Assembly: GCF_002127325.2 (NCBI RefSeq)
Contig: NC_035436.2
Coordinates: forward strand, 29,973,163 to 30,037,162
Origin: Helianthus annuus
Taxonomy: Eukaryota; Streptophyta; Magnoliopsida; Asterales; Asteraceae
DNA: 64,000 bases
Reading direction: 5' to 3'
Shown: piece by piece, positions 55,891-64,000 of the stretch
How the letters are laid out: each line of letters starts with the position of its first letter
How positions within the stretch are numbered: position 1 is the first letter of the stretch
The notes under the pieces: model-generated
What the model was told of the DNA's origin: nothing
Database searches by the model: none
Seen by the model: the letters and a program-made list of their open reading frames with translations, nothing else
Program-made: the position numbers and the translations under genes

Positions 55891-57916
55891 TTAAATTTAG
55901 CGATTTTGATAGTAATACCGGTGACACCAATAACGACCACTATCTCCGTACCTTACCAACGACAACCTCCGTTACTGCCGACAAGCTCTATCAAGCACCA
56001 CCGTAATGTCGTAATGTCGACAAGCTCAAGCTCAAGCTCCGATCAGTTTTGTTTTATTATTTAGAAAATGAATAGTGTAATTTTACGTAGAATCTATTTT
56101 TGATATGAGATTTGAATGAGAAGTTATGTAATCTTCAAATTTATTAGTTCCGACAAGTTATTAGCGGATATGAGAATCCTTTGTTTGAGTTTTTGATATA
56201 CAGATTCTTAGTTCGACAAGTTATGTAATTTGGAAATGGCTTGTGTAATCTCCGGGGATCTTCCCTGCAAATTCTCCGGCAAGACTCAAGAGCATTAGCG
56301 GCGACGCGTGTATTAGCATCGACATTTTGATCAATAGCCGACAAGAATTAGCGGCATCATCTTTAGCAAAGTCGGGATACGAGACATTGACGCTCGCCAA
56401 CTAAAGTAGTTTATTTTTCAATAGGGCCACTGTTAAAATATGCATCTACATTTTACAATTCTATTGTTATAAGTTGATACTTAATACTTGTTCTCTATTT
56501 TCTCATGTTACTGGATATGTTGGAGCACAATTCGACTTATTTGTGGACTATTCGGCTGCTTGCATTATTGGGCTTACTTGGACTGAAGACAGAAGATAGA
56601 AGACAGAAAGCCTGGGATGCATAACCTTTCAGTTTCAGAACACTAACATCTAATGTTTTAGTTGCAGGGAATGAAAAAGTGGTGTTTTTGCAGTCTACCT
56701 ACGTGTTTAATCATCGAGTGGGTTATTGCTACAATTCATGGATTCTGGATAAAAACTTAAGTGGCAAGATCGACAGGCCAGACAGGTCGAGTAAAGGGTC
56801 ATAGTTAAGTGCAGAAAATGGTGGAGTCGGTTTGTAATTCATCTTGGTTTCAATTATTTTACCTGATATTATATGCGGTTTATTATTTCTTTTTTCTTTT
56901 TTTTTTTTTTTGGTTTTAAATTAGGTGAAGGAAATGGTGGAGCGGTGTTGGGTCGATTAAGGCGCAAGTGGTTGGTTCCGATGACCGTTGATTCATATAT
57001 CTGGTTGTAGGTCAAGTTATGGATAGATATGGTGATTGATAGTTGATGTTTCTGTTGAAATGGGCGTTTTTCGGCGAATGGTGAGATCAGTAGGTTCAAA
57101 GTGACTATGGTGAGGGTTTCGGGTGATCAACCAACATTTTAGTGAAAAAGATTTAACTCGGGTCAGCGGACGGTCATCAGGAATGTATAAATGTACACTC
57201 AAGTCGTTTAGATAATTTAATATAATTATCATCAACCTCTGTTCAATGAGGTGCATTAAGGTTGTACACTGTTGAAGCCGAGAGAAAAGGGAAAGGCTAT
57301 AGCTGATACGGGCGTTATTCAGGTTAGTTTATCGGGTTTTTTTATGGTTAATCGGGTCTGGTTAATCAAGTTTCTAAAATTAGTCAAGTTCAGGTTTTTC
57401 AGCTTTCAGGTTAAACGGGTCGAAATAATAAGCATGTATTCTTGAAATAACAAGTCAGAATAGGTTTGGCTTGGGCTGACCCGTCAAATTTTCAAAACCA
57501 TCACCAGAGAACTCACGCGCTGCCAATACCATGCTAACCAACACTTTCACTGAGCACCACTATGTTCAACACAAGTATATCAACCGTTTGCTTTATTTGT
57601 TTTTGAATTCTTAAATTATGTTTATTCACAGAGTTGATGGTATGCGTAAGTTTTCGGGTAGGATAAAGAGGTGCACTAATTGTCACAAATTTATTATGCT
57701 TAATTTTGTACATTTTGTTGCATTACGTTATTATTTGTATGATATAACGTCAAGCCACACTCCAATTTTTTAATTTTTTTTTTATCACAGACTGAAGCTG
57801 CAGCAAAGAGGGAACTAGCGCTTGATGGGTCGGATATGTGAGTGACTCAACTATGTCTTCCACAGAGCATTCCTAAGTGTACATACTTATTTTTTTTCAT
57901 TATTATTATTATTGCA

Positions 57917-58035
57917 GAAAATGGAGTAATAATGACATGGGGATGGGGCGAAAACGGTTAGCTTGGTTTAGGAGATACATGTGATCACACTTGTCCTCAG
58001 GATTCAGTTCATGCATTAAAGAATGAACACGGTTC
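57917..58035 (+). pseudogene. Captured RCC1-repeat exon fragment
   Basis: After an acceptor ATTATTGCAG one frame reads NGVIMTWGWGENG, a stop (TAG), then LGLGDTCDHTCPQDSVHALK, the signature of an RCC1/UVR8-type beta-propeller repeat (xxWGxGxxGQLGLGD). The TAG stands where the repeat normally has Gln, so CAG to TAG is likely. Confidence 0.65.
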
Positions 58036-58310
58036 TTAAACAGAGACCATCTTAAACCGATGATTTCTCTTTCTTTTGATCGAGTTTCTAGGGGAAATCT
58101 ATTATCTATCTGTTACCGACTGGATGAGATGTGGGTTTGACTTGAATAAAACTCTATATATGTTATTGTTTATGATTGACTTTTATTTATGCCTATTAAG
58201 TGTTCGATGAAATGTGCCAATGGTTTAAAAAATAAATTGTGTGAACTCGTTGGGCAATGTGCGGCAAAAAATCATAAATACCCGCGGCAACGCACGGGCC
58301 TTCCCACTAG

Positions 58311-59058
58311 TAAGTATGGAAAGAAGGTATTATCTTTTTTTTTTAAAAGGCGACACTTCATTATAAAAGGACCAACCAGCAAGAAATTAGAGACCACAAA
58401 AACAATTTTAGTTTTCTAATAAAAACTACTAGAAATTTTTTATTCTTTTACGGGTGGGCATTCAAGTACAAACAGAAATAGATTGTCTATGGGGAACAAG
58501 ATTCAAACATTTGACCTAAGTATAAAGGTCTGGAACACAACTAATCGAGTATCATATGATTGTTTTGCATTAATAGGCAAAATATTAATGTGCAAAAATT
58601 CTAAGCCAGAAATTGTTGAGTGAGTAATGTTAGACCTTTAAATCACTATGTAAAATCAGGGGCGCAGCTTAGGCTTAGTCCGAGGGGGCGCCCGACCCCC
58701 CGAACTTTTCGGCGCGTAGTGTTATGAATAGTAGTTTCGTATAGAAAATTTTTAGGTTTTGGAAAAATTGGGAGGGGGGGGGGGAGCTTCGCCAATGTAT
58801 AAAATGACTGTTTTACCCTTCTGAATTACAACCAACACCACTTTTTCCTTGACAAACTAAAAAGGTATTTTCAATATGTATTTTAGAAAGAAAAAAACAA
58901 ACATATGAAGGATATATTCCTTCTACTGAATTTATGTCTTGATATATTATTACATTCATGTTATATTATACATTAAGTCATTACTAAACAACTTGTAGAA
59001 TACTTTCTAAATGGAGTCCACTTGAGAGTGATAAAGAGTACGTATTTAACACTTCAGC
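58311..59058. other. Intergenic DNA with a TE-like remnant
   Basis: No gene. Around 58659-58790 the sequence caggggcgcagcttaggctt ... gggcgcccgaccccccgaac resembles the end of a hAT-type element, but no opposite end was found. The TSD of the hAT element (ACTTCAGC) closes the stretch. Confidence 0.45.
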
Positions 59059-60133
59059 TAGAGATGGGCATAATCGGGTATTTACAGTACCTAGACCCGG
59101 TTCCTACCCGGACTTGGTTCCTACTCGGTTGGGCGTACCCGGTTCCTCTTAGAACCGGTTCCGGGTCATACCCGGGTATTTGGCACAGAAACCAGAACCT
59201 ATTGTACCCGGTTCGGGTATTGTGGAACCGGGTTTCACCAGAACCGGGTTCGGGTCGGGACCGGTTCTGTCGTGTATGTGAAGAAAAAGCCTGCATGCAT
59301 AGTGGTAGCTACTAGTCGGAACCGGTTCCGCAGTGTATTGTCAAATCAACGAAAAAGCTGCCTAGCTACTGTTAGGAACCGGTTCTTAATATTATAATCG
59401 GTTATTTTGTTATTTAAACACTTTAAAACCTATACCAGAAACCTCTACAAGTCCTTCGTGTCCAACTCCAGCACCCTTTCTAGTTTCTAATTCATACTAG
59501 CTAAGAGATATGGCATGCAACGATGAAGTGGTTTTGGTTTTGGAAACCAAAAGGAACCCCGCGATCTGGAAGAACTTTGATTTATGCCTAATGTCCGATA
59601 GCCACGAGATGGCTAGATGTAAAGGTTGCGGCAAGTTTATGAAGGCGTCGGCTAACTCGACGCTAAAGAAGCACACCGACCGCCATTGTCCGTTGACAAA
59701 GGCGAAAAATAGTGAAAAGGGTGAAGCCTCCGGGACCGGCTCGTCTAAAGTTTAGGTGTTTTATGTAAAACCGGTTTGTGTGGTTTATCATTATGTTTGA
59801 TGTTTTATGTGTTTTTAGGTTGTTTTGTGTGGTTATGTTTGGATGTTTTATATAAAACCGGTTTATGAACTTTATGATTATGTTCTATGGTTTCTTTCTA
59901 CCTTGTTCTAAGTGACACCGGGTACGCATGGGAACCGGGTACGGTAGGAACCGGGTACAGGTTGGAACCGGGTATGGACCTTTTTTTTTTTAAAAAAAAT
60001 GTGGAACCTGGTAGGAACCGTAGGGTTTTTTAAACCCGGAACCGGGTATGCTTAATACCGGGTTGGGACTGGAACCGGTTCCGGGTCGATTCTACGGGTC
60101 CGGGTTTGGAACCGGATATTATGCCAATCTCTA
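59059..60133 (+). mobile_element. Non-autonomous hAT element (1075 bp) carrying only a BED-finger ORF
   Basis: Ends TAGAGATGGGCATAATCGG / inverted TAGAGATTGGCATAATATCC, flanked by 8-bp repeats ACTTCAGC (59051-59058) and ACTTCAAC (60134-60141), the hAT target-site length. Both subterminal regions are packed with accgggt / acccggt words in both directions, probably transposase-binding sites. The only gene is the BED-finger mini-ORF; catalytic and dimerisation domains are missing. Confidence 0.9.
59510..59755 (+). CDS. BED-type zinc-finger mini-protein (81 aa) of the hAT element
   Basis: MACNDEVVLVLETKRNPAIW start, then the BED finger: an aromatic pair W..FDL, CKGCGKFM (two Cys), and STLKKHTDRHC (His and final His/Cys), residues about 20-62, with a Lys/Ser/Gly tail to the TAG. 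This is the DNA-binding N-terminus of a plant hAT transposase (RICESLEEPER/DAYSLEEPER-type), which normally exceeds 600 residues. The frame is intact and ends at its own stop, well inside the element, with TA-rich sequence upstream (ttatttaaacac, about 59410) that could serve as TATA box. If expressed it would bind the element ends without catalysis; that is inference. Confidence 0.75.
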   Translation: MACNDEVVLVLETKRNPAIWKNFDLCLMSDSHEMARCKGCGKFMKASANSTLKKHTDRHCPLTKAKNSEKGEASGTGSSKV

Positions 60134-60361
60134 ACTTCAACTAGTCAAAATTTAAATAATTTCTCCACTCTCAATCAAACTAATTATAAACCAATCCGGC
60201 CACTTGAAGAACCGGTCAATATTTAAAACATGGATGGTATATTCCACAACGCGCATGGATGGTTTATGGGCTGTTTATTGAAATTTATTCAAATTTTACT
60301 ATATATCTTTTTTCTATCGACTATAACTAACGGATTAAAAACAAAATTTTAATAAAAAAAC

Positions 60362-60954
60362 GAGTTAACTGTCATTATCATCCTTGTGGTTTATCCATTA
60401 TGCTAGTCACTCCAAACCAAATTTCAAATTTGTACCATTTCCGTCAGCGACGAACTTATAGTGCAAATAAGGGTAGCACGGGCTACCCCTCAACCCCGTA
60501 TCTGTAGTGTAAAAATAACCCGTAACTCCATTTTCGTAGTGTAAAAATACCTCTCAACTCCGTTTCTGTTATATAAAGGATACACCTGATCCTAAAAAAA
60601 AAATTAGGATACCCCTAACTTTTTGGGCTAGTTCCGTCACTGATTTTCGTCCCTGATACGCTTGAAACATAGCAGCTCCGTCCAAAAAACTTAACGTCCG
60701 TTAAAACCTGCCGTTTTAATGAGGGTAAAAACGTCGTCTTTCGTTTTTAATTAAACCCTGTTAATAGGGTTTAAATCGGGGATGAAAAAGGAAAATGATG
60801 GTTTTACCCTTTATTAAACAGTAGGTTTTAATAGACGTTAGTTTTTTTGGATGGAACCGACATATTTTAAGAATTTCAGTGGCGAAAATGATACAAATTT
60901 AAACTGAACTTGCATAATTGGACAAACCACAGAGACGAAAATGACAATTAACTC
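60362..60954. mobile_element. MULE-like MITE with about 70-bp TIRs
   Basis: GAGTTAACTGTCATTATCAT... (60362) is an inverted match of ...AAAATGACAATTAACTC (60954). The arms continue through the ccttgtggtttatcc / ggacaaaccacagag and accatt/aatgat segments. Flanks TAAAAAAAC and TAGAAAACC agree in seven of nine bases, compatible with a 9-bp Mutator TSD. Contains a nested hAT MITE. Confidence 0.75.
60445..60642. mobile_element. hAT-type MITE nested in the MULE-like MITE (198 bp)
   Basis: CAGCGACGAACTTATAGTG ... GGCTAGTTCCGTCACTG, inverted ends (CAGYGACG...), flanked by ATTTCCGT (60437-60444) and ATTTTCGT (60643-60650), seven of eight bases alike. Confidence 0.75.
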
Positions 60955-61233
60955 TAGAAAACCATATAAATTTCAATGACGAGAGATCAGCAGTCCCCTT
61001 GACAGCCTTTGCTTCCGCTCTTGTTTTTTGTTATCAGATAATAGATAATAGTTTGAATTGTTTGGAAGAAAAAAAACAAATTGTTGATATAATAACGTTT
61101 TGTTTTGGATTAATTCGAAAGTGTAAAGCAACTACAATAACAAAATCCAAACACCCATTAAATCCGGCCTTTTGTAATTTGTAGAAGGCGTATATGTGCA
61201 ATGGAATTTCGTACCTATGACTTTATAACTAAA
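60955..61233. other. Short intergenic stretch
   Basis: AT-rich, no feature recognised. Confidence 0.4.
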
Positions 61234-61262
61234 CTAATGCTAATACCCGCAAATTTCGCGGG
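61234..61262 (-). mobile_element. Possible Helitron 3' terminus, inverted
   Basis: On the minus strand a hairpin CCCGCGAAATTTGCGGG (61246-61262) is followed by TATTAGCATTAG and T. The final TTAG deviates from the CTRR rule, so this is tentative; the element would extend to the right. Confidence 0.35.
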
Positions 61263-62867
61263 GTTGAAAAATGATATGTTTGTACTTTTGGTAAAAACGT
61301 TTTATGTTACTTATCGTAAATGAAATGTACGCATGAACTTATTATGGCAATCTGAATTTAAAAATTAAAATAAAACGAAGCATCGAACTATAAATGTAAC
61401 AAAAGCTAATTAACAGTTCAAATAGGTTAAAGTTACATGTATCAATTATAAAACAAAGCAAAATTTTCAATAACTTAAAAGTTTAAACAGTTTGGCTTGA
61501 CTCAACATAAACAAAGTCGATATTATCTATTTTTGAAGTCCACTTTCATTATGCCTCAACTAAGAAATAGGTTATTACTTCATCATATGGCTCAATCTTA
61601 CCTAATATTTGATAGTTAAATAAATCAGATCACCATCGGAGACCTTGCCATGTCTGCATCTGACTTCAGAAATAACCAAATAAGATGGTTAAGAAGAATA
61701 ATGCAATTTTGTAGTCGTGCATTAACACGTTGGACAAAAGGTGTTATAAAGATAAAACAATAAATTAATATAAGTGTAACATGTAAACACCAAAATAAAA
61801 TATTATTATAAAATGTAATCATGTAAACAAAAAAGTTACAACAATACTTTATTCCATATATTAAAAGAACAAAGGTGCAGCTTCCAAATACATTCCAGCA
61901 GTCCTGTCCTGGGGAGGATATCTAGTTATAACAGTGCAAAATCCCTTCCATTTAACCTATATCTTACACTTGGTGCCTTTTTTCACAGCAAGAACATGCA
62001 AAAAATAACATTTGTAAATAAAAAATTTTTGAAGCTTCATACTCAAATTTATCATTGGTTTCATTTCCAGAAACGTAGTTAGGTGACGAAATATAAAAAA
62101 TCAAATTAAATCTTATAAAATAAAGATATGCTACCATTGCTAAATGGCTTAAGAGAAGATACTTGTCAGAGGGAGAGGGACATCTGACTCATCTTTTTTG
62201 CAATCTCCACTTTAGGAGATCAAGACTCATCTTTACTTTACTCCTACGACAAACATAGGTGAATCGGTTTATGGAGCTAAGATCACCAACTTCTTGGCAC
62301 CACCCTGCATATTGACGAAGAAAAATAACACCTTAGGGGTACATGTCCTTTAAAAGTTTTAAGGTAAACCAAACTGAACTTTTTAACTTCAAATTAACCG
62401 TCGTAAAAATGCCAGAAGATTATACAATGTAATCAGCTCCAAAATCACCCAAAGATATAGTTGCAAGGTCTCTGAACACGTATGAATTTATCATTAGGAT
62501 AAAGCAAATATTTGCTCATTTCACAGTAACAAATGTACAAATGCTATTTATCAATATGAGACCATTTATTTACCTTTGGCTAGTAACTTCATTATGCTTC
62601 CATTTGAACCATTTTCTTATTAGTTAATCCATATGACCCGTTAGAGATATAGCACAATCCACATACATCCATTTTTTAAGTAAAATGAGTCAAAGCTACT
62701 CACATAGGAGGTTTGCAAAAGGCTAAGTGATCAAGCAGTACTACTGTTTTCGGAAATTCACTACACAACTCCTTGATTTCTGATATATGCAAGTTGAGAC
62801 CCTAAAAACAATCCACAGTCAATAAATAGTCACTAACATAAAATTTTTCAAAACTTCACACACACAG
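61263..62867. other. AT-rich DNA without recognised genes
   Basis: No convincing exon or TE end found. Could include introns of the gene that left the HMA exon at 62868, or the body of an inverted Helitron. Confidence 0.4.
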
Positions 62868-63020
62868 GTGTTAAAGAACTTGCGTACCTTCAAAATAGGA
62901 GGTATAGAATGTGCATCATGTTCCACATCTGAACTTCACGAACTGAATGGCGTTGAGATAGCCATTGTGTCACCACTTCAAGGCAAGTCTGTAGTTAAGT
63001 ACATACCAACTTCTGACCAT
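62868..63020 (+). pseudogene. Fragment of a heavy-metal-associated (HMA) domain, copper P-type ATPase-like
   Basis: Reads LRTFKIGGIECASCSTSELH, then ELNGVEIAIVSPLQGKSVVKYIP, matching the metal-binding HMA domain of plant copper-transporting ATPases (HMA5/RAN1 type), with the CxxC copper ligands in GIECASC. Several residues are missing between STS and ELH (the short helix after CxxC), an in-frame deletion. The open frame drifts into unrelated sequence after about 63020. No other exon of the pump is visible, so this is a lone fragment. Confidence 0.68.
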
Positions 63021-63058
63021 ATTTATAATTGTCTTAAAAGTATTTTTGGTCTGTATGC

Positions 63059-63125
63059 TCAGGGCCGACCCAACAACATAGATAGGTAAGGCTTGGGCCT
63101 AGAACCACCCAAAAAATAGGGCCTC
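63059..63125. mobile_element. hAT-like end remnant
   Basis: cagggccgacccaacaacat ... gggcctagaaccacccaaaa resembles the CAGGGCCG-starting ends of plant hAT elements. No partner end or TSD found. Confidence 0.35.
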
Positions 63126-63395
63126 ATTTTCGCAAAATAATTACATACATGTTAACACTGAGTTAGCCCAGGACTGGTAGAACACCAATCTGTGTTGACG
63201 ATCTAGAATTTGGAAGCGCGCGAGTGACTTAGGAGATTGAAAAACAATCGGCTATGGAATCAAAACAGACTTCAGTCAACGTCATCATCTTCATCAATGA
63301 GGTTTTGATGTTTTAGTTACAACATATCTTTGTTTCTTATATCAGATCAAGAGGGAATTTAGAATTGTATTCTTTTGTTATTTTCCTAAGACTGC

Positions 63396-63703
63396 GGGGA
63401 GTGGGGGGGCTTGGGTTGGGGGCTTTGCTCAACACGTGACGATAGTGGGGTCCATCAGACCACCCCAAAAAAAGTGGGGTGTAGAAGCGGCGTGGGTTAG
63501 CAGCGTTGGGCAGCCATGTTGGCTGACTTTATTTTTTTTAAATGGTTGAGAGATTTATAAAATAAAATCACTCAATCCTGGCTAGCCAGCTCACCCCGCC
63601 CCCATAGCGACGTTGGCTGGGCAACGCCAAGCCTAACGCTGGCACAGAGTGGCTTAGCCAGCGTTGGCTGGCTTCCCCCGCCCAACCAACGCCACCACTC
63701 CCC
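63396..63703. mobile_element. GC-rich MITE candidate (about 308 bp)
   Basis: Left end GGGGAGTGGGGGGGCTTGGG and right end (inverted) GGGGAGTGGTGGCGTTGGTT are alike. The interior repeats gcgttgg / ccaacgc and gctggc in both directions and contains the inverted pair ggcttag/ctaagcc. No clean TSD was identified. Confidence 0.55.
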
Positions 63704-64000
63704 ATAATCTAAAGTTAGTAGGGAATTAACGTATGACAGTATGATCTTTCTAGAAATTGCCGCAAAAATAACCTAATTTGACCCTCAATTAGTCAGTTTA
63801 TTTCTTTTAATATGGTATAAATTGGACCCAGCAAAAAAAAAGTATTTTGTATTTTGCCATATGTTGCATTACATCTGACAAAAGTATTGTTCTATTTTAC
63901 GTGGATTATTAAAGCTTGCAAAATGTGCTTCATCTGCTTGCTGAGCAAAATCATTTTTGTACCTTAATTTGAAAAACATAATTACATTAAATTTAGTTTT
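63704..64000. other. AT-rich right end
   Basis: No feature recognised. Confidence 0.5.

Larger units (their letters stand above)
53584..58310 (+). mobile_element. Helitron B (non-autonomous, gene-capturing), about 4.7 kb
   Basis: The 5' part (tatattaaaaaggagaagtgatgtacaagatgg...) is clearly related to the start of Helitron A (tactataaaaatgagaagtgatggacaagattg). It abuts Helitron A's CTAG. The formal 5' TC may be within TCCCACTAG, overlapping A's end. The 3' end is hairpin CCCGCGGCAACGCACGGG (58281-58298) then ccttcccaCTAG (58310) and T. Carries plus-strand pieces of at least three intron-containing host genes. Confidence 0.75.

Noticed and set aside
1..64000. Bacterial-style defence system, phage or operon
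   Set aside because: Splice sites, plant retrotransposons, Helitrons and intron-bearing exon fragments show this is plant nuclear DNA; no such genes are present.

Overview
The window is nuclear DNA of a flowering plant, most likely an Asteraceae (sunflower/lettuce/tansy-type). That placement is an inference from the style of its transposons: very long Ty3/Gypsy LTRs starting TGTGACA or TGTAACA, an Athila-type element primed by tRNA-Asp, Helitrons ending in CTAG and a 15-bp-TIR Harbinger MITE. No complete host gene was found. Almost everything is transposable elements, many nested, plus short degenerate exon fragments of host genes. No rRNA, tRNA or CRISPR was seen.

Layout. (1) 1-11503, minus strand: the 5' part of a Tekay/Del-like chromovirus (gag, primer-binding site, 2.68-kb LTR) runs off the left edge. 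The same LTR is also the 3' LTR of a second copy, of which only RT-RNaseH-integrase-chromodomain survives. That copy is fused in frame to the RT-RNaseH of an Ale-like Ty1/Copia element with its own short 5' LTR. (2) 11504-14014: intergenic DNA with one TIR element and small duplications. (3) 14015-37253: a three-level nest. A Copia element (14015-37253, TSD about YTATT) carries in its 3' LTR a complete Athila-like Gypsy element (20536-36193, TSD GATGA-independent 5-bp TSD GTATT). That element carries in its 5' LTR an inverted solo LTR of a related family (21912-23603, TSD GATGA). The arithmetic closes exactly: the interrupted 5' LTR minus solo LTR minus one TSD equals the 1894-bp 3' LTR.

(4) 37254-39417: a decayed host-gene fragment (ARM-repeat-like) and a Helitron 3' terminus. 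(5) 39418-44790: a 5'-truncated L1-type LINE split by a 2390-bp Gypsy solo LTR (TSD ATACG). (6) 44791-50282: a single clean exon of a succinate-semialdehyde dehydrogenase-like gene, a possible terminal exon on the minus strand and a 2201-bp solo LTR (TSD AATAG). (7) 50283-58310: two related Helitrons set head to tail, the second carrying spliced-gene pieces of a myosin motor, an ASPM-like protein and an RCC1-repeat protein. The first contains a Harbinger MITE. (8) 58311-64000: a small hAT element whose only gene is a BED zinc-finger mini-protein, a hAT MITE inside a MULE-like MITE, a possible inverted Helitron end, a heavy-metal-associated-domain exon fragment and a GC-rich MITE candidate.

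How it works together: the region behaves as a sink for insertions. The nest gives a relative order: Copia first, then Athila, then the solo-LTR family. Most retroelement genes carry a few premature stops, several explicable as C-to-T changes. The features most worth a second look are the Copia/Gypsy in-frame chimera, the 90-nt GT-AG intron in the chromovirus gag, the GC-rich palindrome clusters that recur with different sequences in unrelated LTR families, the paired gene-capturing Helitrons, and the BED-only hAT.
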